DNA of 64,000 bases from an uncultured Amylibacter sp. (GTDB lineage Bacteria; Pseudomonadota; Alphaproteobacteria; Rhodobacterales; Rhodobacteraceae), in contig CAJIZV010000001.1 in the NCBI GenBank assembly GCA_905181935.1, forward strand, positions 496,001 through 560,000. Direction: 5' to 3'. This document shows, one piece after another, positions 44,577 through 53,892 of the stretch. The notes under the pieces are model-generated. The model saw only the letters and a list, made by a program, of their open reading frames with translations, was not told where the DNA came from and searched no databases. Each line of letters begins with the position of its first letter. The first letter of the stretch is position 1. The position numbers and the translations under genes are program-made.

Positions 44577-45608
44577 TCATCCCTTTAATTTCCGACAAAA
44601 TAAAAAATTACTGCCTTCGTGGTTTACAAGTTTTAACAAATGCTTTTCATTTTTATTTACAGCGTTAGGATTAAGTCCAATTTTTATTAAATCCGATTTA
44701 TCTTTAAGATTTTTGTGATCTTTTATAAAAGCTTTACTCAAAAGCTCTAAGCCTAGAATAGATAATACTTCACCCATACCCTTATCAGTGAAGCTATTTT
44801 GCAAACATAATAATTTCTTATCCATAGATTTTTTTGTACGATTAAATTTTTCAGAACAATCTAATATTTTAAAAGTATAAGTATTCCCAAAACTATCTAT
44901 ATAGTTATTAGACCCTAAAATTCCTGCTTCAAAAGTAGAGGATTTTGCCACCTTTATATAATTTTTACCCAAAGTTATGTATTGTATTGGTTTTGCTACC
45001 TCACCCTCATCTACATAAGATAGATGAGGCATTATCCCACGCAAACCATTTTGGGTCACCCTTAAATTAGCCTCTTCAGTCAAAAATCGTTGGCTTCCTT
45101 CTGATGCAAGTCCAACTTGCCATATATGGTTTTTAAAAACTAATTTACCATTATCAATATTAACTTTACCAGATGCTCGCTTAAAACCCTTACTGTGCAA
45201 TATAACGAACTTACAATTATAATTGATATCGTTACTTATTGTAATTTTAGAAAAATCAAAATCTGTTACAGATTTAATCTCCCCAATATCAGCCAATATT
45301 TCTATAGGAAATCGCTTGAATTGACCTATTTCAAGTAGCTTTAATGCCTGATTGCCTTGAAGCATTTTGCATACGTTTTTCGCATCACTTTTTTTAACGT
45401 ATGGGGATTCAAAATTGTTTGCTTGGCTTATCAATTGATTAATAGCAGTTTCTGTTTTCTTCCCCCAAACACCATCTGACGGGCCAGGATTAAACACAGT
45501 TTTAGCTAAGAATTTTTGAAGGCACAGAATATTTTCTTCAGCTTGAATTTGGGTGCTAAATACCATCAGCATCAAAAATAATGCAATTCTTAATTTAATT
45601 TCAATCAT
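44577..45608 (-). CDS. Exported protein with N-terminal peptidoglycan-binding-like domain
   Basis: A 343-residue protein with a signal peptide (LRIALFLMLMVFSTQIQAEE). Directly after it, ILCLQKFLAKTVFNPGPSDG then VWGKKTETAINQLIS resembles the first-strand and helix pattern of PG_binding_1 domains. The rest, about 270 residues, is beta-rich and lysine-rich with no motif I know. The ATG overlaps the stop of the DUF1501 gene by four bases, so it is the third gene of that operon. Function unknown; export to the envelope is likely. Confidence 0.7.
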   Translation of the reverse strand: MIEIKLRIALFLMLMVFSTQIQAEENILCLQKFLAKTVFNPGPSDGVWGKKTETAINQLISQANNFESPYVKKSDAKNVCKMLQGNQALKLLEIGQFKRFPIEILADIGEIKSVTDFDFSKITISNDINYNCKFVILHSKGFKRASGKVNIDNGKLVFKNHIWQVGLASEGSQRFLTEEANLRVTQNGLRGIMPHLSYVDEGEVAKPIQYITLGKNYIKVAKSSTFEAGILGSNNYIDSFGNTYTFKILDCSEKFNRTKKSMDKKLLCLQNSFTDKGMGEVLSILGLELLSKAFIKDHKNLKDKSDLIKIGLNPNAVNKNEKHLLKLVNHEGSNFLFCRKLKG

Positions 45609-46744
45609 CTGAATATATGTTCATAAATACGTGTTATTTTTTTATCTTTAAAAACTTTATCTACAATTAAGTCATGATCAAGTTTGAAGGCAGCCTCAAT
45701 ACATGCCGCACAAACTGAGCGATAATCAATAGTCGCAAACAGATCTCTTTTTTCATAAAGATCTTTGGATGACAGTCCTGGCCAATTTGAAACCACACTT
45801 GATTTATTAATTAAGCCACCAGCTAATAAGCCAACTGACCCAAAACCATGATCTGTTCCAGCAGACCCATTTTCCTGAACCGTTCGGCCAAATTCAGTTG
45901 TTGTGAGTACTATTGTATTATCCCACTGTTCTTTTAATGCACTCCTTAATTGATAAAATACATTATCTAATAAAGTAAATAATTTAGGGTGATGTCCTGT
46001 TGTGGAGCCAATACTGGAATGATCATCAAATTCTGGTATCGTGAGAACCGCAACACGAGGACCATTTATTTCCCTCATAGACTCTCCTGCCTTAGTTGCT
46101 AAACTTAATGAATCTCTAGCTCTAAGCCTACTAGGACTATTCATTGAGACTTGGCTTAATTTATCGATTGCTACCATAACCTCTCCATCGTGAGTATTTT
46201 TTATAAGATTTAAAAGTTCACTTTGTGGGGCCTGAGTTTTTCCAATATTTGCAGGGTAAAAATTATCGAATGCTGGCGCACCCCTAATTAATAATGGAGC
46301 ATCAAGAGATAATGCTTTACCAGTTATTTTTGCGACATCCATCGCGCGTCCTAACCAGCCTGTATCTGTAGAAAATGGTATTTTAGATCCAGTCTGAGAG
46401 ACGTTTTGCCCTTCAAAATGCGATCGTGCAGTATATGGAAAAGAAGTTGCATGAACTATTGACGCTTCATTACTTTTCAGCATTTTTGAAAAGTTTTTGA
46501 AATTAGGGTGTATTCCAAAAAGTGGGTTAAGCTTTAGTGGATTTGATGCTACTAGCGCTTTCCTTTGTTTAAAAAGATCGTCATCACCAATAGGTGGAAC
46601 TGCTAGGAGGCCATCCATTCCCCCTTGCAACATAATAACTACAATTCGGCCTTTTACTGGCTCTTTTGTGAAGCCATGCACTGGATAGCCCGACAAAGCT
46701 AAAGCTGGGGCAGCCGCTGATAAAAAATGTCTACGATTTATCAT
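45605..46744 (-). CDS. DUF1501 family protein (sulfatase-like fold, exported)
   Basis: A 379-residue protein opening with a twin-arginine-type signal (INRRHFLSAAAPALALSGY). GRIVVIMLQGGMDGLLAVPP, SFPYTARSHFEGQNVSQTG and TTTEFGRTVQENGSAGTDHG are the conserved DUF1501 blocks; the metal-binding D-H-G near the end points to an alkaline-phosphatase/sulfatase-like core. Immediately follows the DUF1800 gene. DUF1501/DUF1800 pairs are widespread in marine bacteria and have no established function. Confidence 0.9.
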   Translation of the reverse strand: MINRRHFLSAAAPALALSGYPVHGFTKEPVKGRIVVIMLQGGMDGLLAVPPIGDDDLFKQRKALVASNPLKLNPLFGIHPNFKNFSKMLKSNEASIVHATSFPYTARSHFEGQNVSQTGSKIPFSTDTGWLGRAMDVAKITGKALSLDAPLLIRGAPAFDNFYPANIGKTQAPQSELLNLIKNTHDGEVMVAIDKLSQVSMNSPSRLRARDSLSLATKAGESMREINGPRVAVLTIPEFDDHSSIGSTTGHHPKLFTLLDNVFYQLRSALKEQWDNTIVLTTTEFGRTVQENGSAGTDHGFGSVGLLAGGLINKSSVVSNWPGLSSKDLYEKRDLFATIDYRSVCAACIEAAFKLDHDLIVDKVFKDKKITRIYEHIFR

Positions 46745-48226
46745 CTAAATCTCCATAAAATCTGAGCTACATAATGCAATAATAAACTTTTCTTCAGAGT
46801 TTCTACCTTTTGAGATAGCTACTTTTGTTCTATCGGAAAAATCTAAAAGATTAGCTATTTCCTCACCTGACCTAGATGGCCCTGCATTAAAAATTCTTGA
46901 TGCTATTCTAACTCTACGATCTAAATGTTCTGTGGATACCCAGTCTAGTTTTTTTTCTGAGTAGCCATCGGGTTGTCTAGAGGCCCAAAAACTATGGCCA
47001 ATTTCTTCAAGAATACCTAATGGTTCATAATTCGGTGTACCATCATCTCTAATACCGCCAAAGCCTCCAGCTGATTTGTTTTCTTTCATAAAATTAGCCC
47101 CCGAAACCCGAATACCCTGCAACATCCACGTTGATGGCCAAAGGAATTTTTTAACCCTTGTTGCTCGTGTAACTTTCAACGTTGCCTCATGAACCTTAAC
47201 CAAGTCACCTTTTGAAGCTTTCCAAGCATCATAAATGATTTTAATTTCACTTTTATTCGCGTTTTCACCAATGAAATGGATCGCTAATTTTTTTGAGAGA
47301 TTTTGAGCTGTAAAATCATCCTGAGCCAACATGTCTGTTAATTTACGGAGCGCTTTAGGTCCAGCAGGAAACGGCTTTCCCATTATAACTTTTTTACCAG
47401 GTTCTGCTTTATTCTTAATATAAGGTGATAAAGTAAATTCCTTTAATGACATGTTTCCAATTGGATTTCCTTTTTGTATTTTAAGTTCATTGTAGCGCTG
47501 CACAAAATCAGTAAGGCTTTGCCCCCAGCCCGCTAATACTTTAGCAGCATTTCTTATATCAGTTTCGGTATAATTTTTTGCTGGTGAAACTGTATGTAGC
47601 TCCATTAACTCTCGAGCTAGGTTATCATTTAAACCAGCGGTTCTCCCAATTTTTCTAAAGTTTATTGCTTCTTTCGAATTTTCACCAGAGTTAGCCGTGT
47701 TATCAAGGTAATCCAACATACCTGGATGAGTTGTCGCCAGATACAATAAATCATCGAAAGGTCCATCCAAGTTTTCATAAATTACATTATGAATTAGATC
47801 TCCAATCACATAGTTCCTAAAGTTAACGTTTCCACCAACCGTGAAATGATTTGCCCAGAAATGAAGTAATCTTTGCTTGAATGTATCATTCCCATATATT
47901 GCAGAATTCCAAAGCTTTTGTACGTCATAAAGATGTACATCGCTTTCTCTCTTTGAAACCTGGTTTAGAAGTTTTTTTTCTTTTAGGCTAATTTTTTCTT
48001 TGTTAGTTTTTTCAATATATCTATGATGCTTATGAAGTCTATTAAGCCTTTGTTCGATTGAGAAATTATGCTCTTCAGGCCATAATCCCACTTTATTGAG
48101 GCCAAATAATTGAAACTTGCCATCTAGCTGATTACTATTCCAAACATCAATATTTGAGGGAACTTCGTCGTCTGGCCTAAATCCAAAACCAACTTTTCTT
48201 GCCCAATTATTTTTGTTTTCGTACAT
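46745..48226 (-). CDS. DUF1800 family protein
   Basis: A 493-residue protein. RLLHFWANHFTVGGNVNFR, YLATTHPGMLDYLDNTANSG and ARELMELHTVSPAKNYTETD are the diagnostic DUF1800 segments, followed by RNAAKVLAGWGQ. No clear signal peptide at the chosen start. One base separates it from the DUF1501 gene, which encodes its usual partner. Function unknown; proposed links to envelope or polymer processing are not proven. Confidence 0.9.
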   Translation of the reverse strand: MYENKNNWARKVGFGFRPDDEVPSNIDVWNSNQLDGKFQLFGLNKVGLWPEEHNFSIEQRLNRLHKHHRYIEKTNKEKISLKEKKLLNQVSKRESDVHLYDVQKLWNSAIYGNDTFKQRLLHFWANHFTVGGNVNFRNYVIGDLIHNVIYENLDGPFDDLLYLATTHPGMLDYLDNTANSGENSKEAINFRKIGRTAGLNDNLARELMELHTVSPAKNYTETDIRNAAKVLAGWGQSLTDFVQRYNELKIQKGNPIGNMSLKEFTLSPYIKNKAEPGKKVIMGKPFPAGPKALRKLTDMLAQDDFTAQNLSKKLAIHFIGENANKSEIKIIYDAWKASKGDLVKVHEATLKVTRATRVKKFLWPSTWMLQGIRVSGANFMKENKSAGGFGGIRDDGTPNYEPLGILEEIGHSFWASRQPDGYSEKKLDWVSTEHLDRRVRIASRIFNAGPSRSGEEIANLLDFSDRTKVAISKGRNSEEKFIIALCSSDFMEI

Positions 48227-48353
48227 TTCTTTTATCCACTTAACTTATGTTTAAACATTGAACATTATTGTTGAGAGTAATTTAATTTGTTTAATTAGCA
48301 ATCTTTTATTACTATGAATTATCAACAATTGTGGTGATGGAAAATAATCCAAC

Positions 48354-49382
48354 GTGAAAAATCTTGCTCAGAGCCTTATCAACAATCTTCCAAAGGCAGA
48401 ACTCCACCTCCACATTGAAGGAACACTAGAGCCTGAGATGATGCTAATTTTAGCAAAGCGAAATGGGATTAAACTGCCTTATGTGACTGTAGAAGATGTT
48501 CGGAGTGCATATCAGTTTGATTGCCTTCAAGATTTTCTTGACCTTTATTACTTAGGTATGTCCGTACTCCTGACAGAGAAAGATTTTTATGATTTAACAT
48601 GGGCTTATTTGGAACGAGTTCATGCCGATCGGTTAACACATGTGGAAATGTTTTTTGACGCTCAAGCACACACAGATCGAGGCGTCGCATTTGAGACAGT
48701 ATTAGGAGGTATCACAATTGCTCTAGAAAAAGCGCGCACAGAATTTGGCATAACATCAAAATTAATTATGTGCTTCCTGCGGCATCTCCCCGAAGAGCAG
48801 GCTTTTGAGGCGCTTGAATGTGCCTGTAAACACAAAGAGTATATTTTTGGGGTTGGGTTGGACAGTGCTGAAAAAGGAAATCCACCTGGTGCCTTTGCTC
48901 GAGTATTTGAAGCCGCTCGAAAGGAAGGATTTGTACCTGTTGCTCACGTCGGTGAAGAGGGGACAGCAGAAAATGTAAGGGAAGCATTAGATATTCTGAA
49001 AATTGAGCGCGTGGATCACGGAAATCATGCATTAGATGACCCTGCCCTGACGCAACGCCTAGCCAAACAACAAACGCCCCTTACTATGTGTCCAATTTCG
49101 AATTGGCGGCTAAAAGGCATCCCATCACTATCAGCAAGCCCCGTAAAGAAAGCCCTTGATGCGGGCTTGTTAGTGACAGTAAATTCAGATGATCCCTCAT
49201 ATTTTGGCGGATATTTAAATGATAACTATCGAGCAATTCACAAGCATCTAGGGTTATCCGAAAAAGAAATAATACAATTGGTAAAAAACTCGTTTGCAGG
49301 GTCGTTTCTGAGCGATAATGAAAAACAAAGACAGTTGGATAAGGTTGACCACCAAATTGGCACACAAACAAGTTATAAATAA
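48354..49382 (+). CDS. Adenosine/adenine deaminase family protein
   Basis: A 342-residue zinc amidohydrolase. Metal ligands AELHLHIEGTLEPEM near the N-terminus, VAHVGEEGTAENVREAL (zinc histidine and catalytic glutamate), DHGNHALDDP (catalytic histidine) and TVNSDDPSYFGGYLNDNY (zinc aspartate). FDAQAHTDRG and the FGGYL loop resemble the adenine deaminase (EC 3.5.4.2) branch more than classical adenosine deaminases. GTG start at 48354; an ATG at 48337 is out of frame. Purine salvage and ammonia release, possibly related to the nearby urea-nitrogen genes, but its transcript is separate. Confidence 0.9.
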   Translation: MKNLAQSLINNLPKAELHLHIEGTLEPEMMLILAKRNGIKLPYVTVEDVRSAYQFDCLQDFLDLYYLGMSVLLTEKDFYDLTWAYLERVHADRLTHVEMFFDAQAHTDRGVAFETVLGGITIALEKARTEFGITSKLIMCFLRHLPEEQAFEALECACKHKEYIFGVGLDSAEKGNPPGAFARVFEAARKEGFVPVAHVGEEGTAENVREALDILKIERVDHGNHALDDPALTQRLAKQQTPLTMCPISNWRLKGIPSLSASPVKKALDAGLLVTVNSDDPSYFGGYLNDNYRAIHKHLGLSEKEIIQLVKNSFAGSFLSDNEKQRQLDKVDHQIGTQTSYK

Positions 49383-49448
49383 CACTGTCAATCACTTAGA
49401 CAAAGCTACTAGAGTACCCATTGATAAGTTAGTTTGTATAGGTAGGCA

Positions 49449-49517
49449 CATCTTCATAAAGACCCCGCTTATAAACAGGGAACCTCGCTACATCTGGAGT
49501 TATAGTATATGAAGATG
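49449..49517. repeat. Inverted repeat in the convergent gap after the deaminase gene
   Basis: CATCTTCATA (49449-49458) and its exact complement TATGAAGATG (49508-49517) enclose 49 bases. Lying between two convergent genes, it may act as a two-way terminator, though the loop is long and no strong T run follows. No gene in 49383-49525. Confidence 0.4.
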
Positions 49518-49525
49518 GCGAACCA

Positions 49526-50422
49526 CTAAAGTCTCTCTATTTCTTTAATCAAGCTTTCTACAAATTTCTGAGGTGCAATTGCCATTATTCCTTGAGATGG
49601 AGATACCAAATTAACATAACCAACACCTAATTCCTTTGATGCAAGCGGAACAAGTTTATAGCCTTTGGCGTTATATTGATCAAATTCATCAAGTAGTGGC
49701 AGGCAGAATGCCACTCGCGCATTATTAGATGATGTTAAATGAGGAAATGGATCATCACATTCTATTTGTGTTCTTAAAGTTATCCCAAGCTTTGAACACG
49801 CACTATCAATTTTATTTCGTAACTGTGTATTTTTTGAAGGTAACAAAATTTGATGATCAATAAGCTCATAAAATTTTATCTTGGCTAAGCTTTCAGTTTT
49901 TACAGCAAGTGGCAAAGCAGCATGAACTTTTACTTCAAATGCATGAAGAATATTTAAATTTCGGCTAATTATCGGCTGGTAAAACAATGCAATATCAAGG
50001 CGGTTCGAAGTTAAATAATCTTCCATATTATTTTGATCGATAACCTTAAGTTCAAAAGATATGTATGGGTATTCATTTTGGTACTTCGCTATTTGAGCAT
50101 TAACAAAATTAACATTCAAATCTGCACTAACACCCAATCTTACCACTCCAGTTCGCATGCCTTTTATATCATTTATCTGGGATTGCAGACGTTCAAAGCT
50201 TCTTAATTGTGACAATGCAAATTGATAGAATATCTCTCCCTCTATCGACAATCTAACACCAACACTTAATCGATCAAAAATCCGAAACCCAATATCAAGT
50301 TCTAAACTTTGAATATGTCGATTTAATGCTGATGGTGAAATAGCGCAACTTTCTGCTGCACTACGAATAGAACCTGACTCAGAAATTAATTTCACATATT
50401 TAAAGGATTGCAAATGTCGCAT
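49526..50422 (-). CDS. LysR family transcriptional regulator
   Basis: A 298-residue regulator. The winged helix-turn-helix occupies about the first 60 residues (SIRSAAESCAISPSALNRHI, then LELDIGFRIFDR). The effector domain follows (RTGVVRLGVSADLNVNFVN, then NRLDIALFYQPII). Divergent from urtA with a 177-bp gap, the classic arrangement for a regulator of the adjacent operon, so control of urea uptake is plausible. Alternatively it regulates an unrelated nitrogen function; the effector is unknown. Confidence 0.92.
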   Translation of the reverse strand: MRHLQSFKYVKLISESGSIRSAAESCAISPSALNRHIQSLELDIGFRIFDRLSVGVRLSIEGEIFYQFALSQLRSFERLQSQINDIKGMRTGVVRLGVSADLNVNFVNAQIAKYQNEYPYISFELKVIDQNNMEDYLTSNRLDIALFYQPIISRNLNILHAFEVKVHAALPLAVKTESLAKIKFYELIDHQILLPSKNTQLRNKIDSACSKLGITLRTQIECDDPFPHLTSSNNARVAFCLPLLDEFDQYNAKGYKLVPLASKELGVGYVNLVSPSQGIMAIAPQKFVESLIKEIERL

Positions 50423-50599
50423 GTCATTACTTTTTATACAAAATAATATAATGGTGCAAAAAATGCAACACTAATATACATCTTTTGACGCAGACCGCAC
50501 CATGTATAAGTTTTAGAATGTATGGAATCATTAGAAATTAATTATTTTGATTATCAAAAACACAGCGCATTCCTCCCGCGCACTTTAAAAGGAACAGAC
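50423..50599. promoter_or_regulatory. Divergent promoter region LysR gene / urtA
   Basis: 177 bp. TGCA-AAAAA-TGCA at 50455-50467 is a small symmetric site of the size LysR proteins use. AAAAGGAA before the urtA ATG at 50600 decides that start against an upstream frame start at 50522. No typical NtrC or sigma-54 site was recognised. Confidence 0.4.
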
Positions 50600-51862
50600 A
50601 TGAAAAAAATTCTTCTTGCATCAGCATTAAGTATAGTAGCAACAACAAGTGCTATTGCGGACATTAAAGTTGGCATATTACACTCACTTTCCGGAACAAT
50701 GGCAATTTCAGAAACTACCCTAAAAGACACAATGCTAATGCTAATTGAACAGCAAAACGCTAAAGGGGGTATTAATGGCGAAAAACTAGTACCTGTAGTA
50801 GTTGACCCAGCTTCTGACTGGCCACTGTTTGCAGAAAAAGCACGTGAATTATTGAGTGTTGAAGATGTTGATGTGATTTTTGGAAACTGGACTTCAGTAT
50901 CTCGCAAATCAGTTCTACCTGTAATAGAAGAACTTAATGGTCTTCTATTTTATCCAGTGCAATATGAAGGTGAGGAGAGTTCAAAAAATGTATTTTACAC
51001 AGGTGCAGCACCAAACCAGCAAGCTATCCCTGCAACTGATTACTATTTAGAAGAACTTGGAGTTGAAAAATTTGCGCTTTTAGGTACGGACTATGTGTAC
51101 CCCCGGACAACAAATAAAATATTAGAGCAATACTTAAAGGATAAGGGCATCTCTAAGGATGATATTTTTGTAAACTACACACCTTTTGGTCATTCAGATT
51201 GGTCAAAAATTGTTTCAGATGTTGTTGCCCTAGGTGCTGATGGGAAGAAAGTTGGTGTGATTTCAACTATTAATGGTGATGCAAATATCGGTTTTTACAA
51301 AGAACTTGCCGCTGCTGGAATTTCAGCTGATGATATCCCAGTTGTTGCATTTTCTGTTGGCGAAGAAGAACTGGCAGGTCTAGATACAACAAATCTTGTA
51401 GGTCACTTAGCTGCCTGGAATTATTTTCAATCTGCTGAAGGTGCTATCAATGCAAACTTTATTGAAACCTGGAAGACGACTATGGGTAAGGACCGTGTAA
51501 CCAACGATCCAATGGAAGCCCATTACATAGGTTTCAATATGTGGGTAAATGCTGTTAAAGATGCAGGCACTACTGATGTAGATGCAGTTCGTGCAGAAAT
51601 GTACGGACAAAAATTTCCAAACCTTACTGGTGGTATAGCTGAAATGCTACCAAACCATCACCTTACTAAACCAGTTTTAATTGGTGAAATCCAAGATAAT
51701 GGTCAATTTGATATTATCAGCCAAACATCAGAAGTAGCTGGAGATGCTTGGACAGATTTCTTGGCCTCGTCAGCAATTCTTAAATCTGATTGGAAAGACT
51801 TAGGCTGTGGAATGTACAACACAGAAACTAAAAGCTGTGTGCAGTTAAAATCAAATTACTAA
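50600..51862 (+). CDS. urtA: Urea ABC transporter substrate-binding protein
   Basis: Periplasmic urea receptor of 420 residues. Signal peptide MKKILLASALSIVATTSAIA. IKVGILHSLSGTMAISETTL, LFYPVQYEGEESSKNVFYTG, GAAPNQQAIPATDYYL and AFSVGEEELAGLD are diagnostic of UrtA among branched-chain-type receptors. NDPMEAHYIGFNMWVNAV follows. First gene of urtABCDE, which serves the urease encoded downstream. Followed by a GC-rich hairpin. Confidence 0.96.
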   Translation: MKKILLASALSIVATTSAIADIKVGILHSLSGTMAISETTLKDTMLMLIEQQNAKGGINGEKLVPVVVDPASDWPLFAEKARELLSVEDVDVIFGNWTSVSRKSVLPVIEELNGLLFYPVQYEGEESSKNVFYTGAAPNQQAIPATDYYLEELGVEKFALLGTDYVYPRTTNKILEQYLKDKGISKDDIFVNYTPFGHSDWSKIVSDVVALGADGKKVGVISTINGDANIGFYKELAAAGISADDIPVVAFSVGEEELAGLDTTNLVGHLAAWNYFQSAEGAINANFIETWKTTMGKDRVTNDPMEAHYIGFNMWVNAVKDAGTTDVDAVRAEMYGQKFPNLTGGIAEMLPNHHLTKPVLIGEIQDNGQFDIISQTSEVAGDAWTDFLASSAILKSDWKDLGCGMYNTETKSCVQLKSNY

Positions 51863-51891
51863 ATGAAACGCCGCGCCTAACAGGCACGGTT

Positions 51892-51916
51892 GGGGGGAGC
51901 AAAATGCGCTCCCCCC
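51892..51916 (+). terminator. Attenuator-like hairpin between urtA and urtB
   Basis: GGGGGGAGC (51892-51900) pairs with GCTCCCCCC (51908-51916) around a seven-base loop, followed by ATTCTTT. A very stable stem, so probably the main drop-off point after the receptor gene. Its right arm would be coding if urtB began at the ATG at 51904, which argues for a later urtB start. Confidence 0.8.
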
Positions 51917-51939
51917 ATTCTTTAATGGACATTAAGATT

Positions 51940-53892
51940 ATGCATCGAGTACTGCGACTTTTCGTTATTATTATTTTATTTACTACTACTGCGAAAGCCC
52001 AGCCTATTTTTCAGGATTTAGTACAATCGCATGCCTTAAACATTATTAAAGGATCAGTAAAAACTGCCCCAAAAGTGATTGAATCCATTCAGAGGTTTGG
52101 TGGCAAGCCTACCAATAAATTTTTGTTAGAATGGCAATCTAAGAACCTTTGGTCTCGCCGATCTGATGGATTAATTTTTCTCGTTAAAAGTAATGACAAA
52201 AAAAAATATACTTTATTTGATTTAGAAACTTATGATATTGTGGGAATAGTTAAAAAGAATGAGATTAAACAAATAAAACCAAACTCTGGTGTCCGAGGGC
52301 TAATTGGGACGGCTTTAGTTTCATCTCAACTTACAAGTAATATTCTTGCAAACCGAATTGCTAGTTTAGAAAGTCTAACTCGTAACCCAAAACGCACCCA
52401 TTTGGAACCATTACGTAAAGCTATATTAAAAGAAAGTGATCCAAAAGTACGATCTAAGATGGAACGGCTTGAACGCCTATTAACGATGCAATATGATACA
52501 GACACAGTTAAACGAATTGCTGCAATCAAAAGCTTTTCGAATGACCTTGGCCTAGATGTTAGGGCTAGATTAAATCCAATTTTAGAGACCACATTACACC
52601 TTTCCCAGACACCACCTAAAGCAGGGAGTTATGCTCGCATTTTAGATATAAATAAAACCGATAGATTAACACGCACTGAAGCATACGATATGATAGTAAA
52701 GCAGGGTTGGGCTACTGCAAATATATCACCTAAAATGAAACGCACAGCAATCATCAAGCACATAAAAAATGGCCGTGTTGCGGGCTTTGATATAAAAGAC
52801 TTAAATTTAGAAACTAATCGTAACTTAGCCTATTCTAGATTAACAGATTCTGGGTTGGTTTCAAAAGATGTAAACGATACTCAAATACAATTGGCCTTAA
52901 ATAAAACATTTTTTTATGAACAGTATATAGAACCATCCACACAAGTTGTTATTACAGCAAAAAACTCATTAGCAAGTATTAAAACAAAAGTTTCAATATC
53001 ACAGGGCATTGATCTCTTTTTGGATGGCCTCTCATTAGCATCTATATTCTTTTTAGCTGCAATTGGACTAGCTATTACATTCGGTGTGATGGGAGTTATA
53101 AACATGGCTCATGGTGAATTTATAATGATGGGAGCTTATACTGGGTATTTAATACAACAGTATATTACTAATTATACATTATCGATTATCATAGCGATAC
53201 CCATCGCTTTTGCTGTTACCTTTACCGCTGGCGTATTAATGGAGCGCCTTATTATTCGCCATCTATACCATAGACCGTTAGAAACTTTGCTTGCAACATT
53301 TGGCGTCTCTATTGCCCTGCAGCAATTAGCCAAAAATATTTTTGGAACACAAGCACGACCATTAACCTCTCCAGATTGGTTAGGAGGAGCATGGGCCATT
53401 AATGACGTTATTTCCATTAGCTGGATACGAGTTGCCATCTTTGGTTTATCAATTTTATTTTTTGTAATGCTTTGGTTTACTTTGAATAAAACACGCTTGG
53501 GGCTAGAAACCAGAGCAGTCACTCAGAACCCCCGTATGGCCGCATCAATGGGTATTAACCCAGATAAAATAAATATGTTAACATTTGGGCTTGGGTCTGG
53601 CATCGCAGGCATTGCAGGTATTGCCATAGGTCTATTTGCAAAGGTCACCTCAGAACTTGGTTCAGACTATATAGTTCAATCCTTCATGACTGTAGTTGTG
53701 GGGGGGGTTGGCAATATATGGGGTACTTTAGCAGGTGCTGCCATGATTGGATTCTTACAAAAAAGTATTGAATGGTTTAACCCATCCAACACCTTAGCAG
53801 CACAAACATTTATGATTATTTTCATCATTGTATTTATTCAATTCAGACCCAGAGGCATTATTGCACTTCGCGGTCGGGCTGCAGGAGATTAA
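51940..53892 (+). CDS. urtB: Urea ABC transporter permease UrtB
   Basis: A 650-residue permease. A signal-like helix (HRVLRLFVIIILFTTTAKAQ) leads to a periplasmic domain of roughly 320 residues, then the membrane core starting near SLASIFFLAAIGLAITFGVM. GVINMAHGEFIMMGAYTGY and RHLYHRPLETLLATFGVSIA are typical of UrtB. The long N-terminal domain is normal in UrtB of many proteobacteria. I prefer the ATG at 51940; ATGs at 51925 and 51904 are possible, the latter inside the hairpin. A run of eight G (53700-53707) keeps frame. Confidence 0.94.
   Translation: MHRVLRLFVIIILFTTTAKAQPIFQDLVQSHALNIIKGSVKTAPKVIESIQRFGGKPTNKFLLEWQSKNLWSRRSDGLIFLVKSNDKKKYTLFDLETYDIVGIVKKNEIKQIKPNSGVRGLIGTALVSSQLTSNILANRIASLESLTRNPKRTHLEPLRKAILKESDPKVRSKMERLERLLTMQYDTDTVKRIAAIKSFSNDLGLDVRARLNPILETTLHLSQTPPKAGSYARILDINKTDRLTRTEAYDMIVKQGWATANISPKMKRTAIIKHIKNGRVAGFDIKDLNLETNRNLAYSRLTDSGLVSKDVNDTQIQLALNKTFFYEQYIEPSTQVVITAKNSLASIKTKVSISQGIDLFLDGLSLASIFFLAAIGLAITFGVMGVINMAHGEFIMMGAYTGYLIQQYITNYTLSIIIAIPIAFAVTFTAGVLMERLIIRHLYHRPLETLLATFGVSIALQQLAKNIFGTQARPLTSPDWLGGAWAINDVISISWIRVAIFGLSILFFVMLWFTLNKTRLGLETRAVTQNPRMAASMGINPDKINMLTFGLGSGIAGIAGIAIGLFAKVTSELGSDYIVQSFMTVVVGGVGNIWGTLAGAAMIGFLQKSIEWFNPSNTLAAQTFMIIFIIVFIQFRPRGIIALRGRAAGD

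Noticed and set aside
48469-49395. Several minus-strand frames opposite the deaminase gene
   Set aside because: The plus-strand deaminase has all catalytic motifs; the antisense frames have no start signals or family resemblance.
51904-51939. N-terminal extension of urtB from the ATG at 51904
   Set aside because: It would start inside a strong hairpin and place twelve residues before a clear signal-like helix, and it has no ribosome site.
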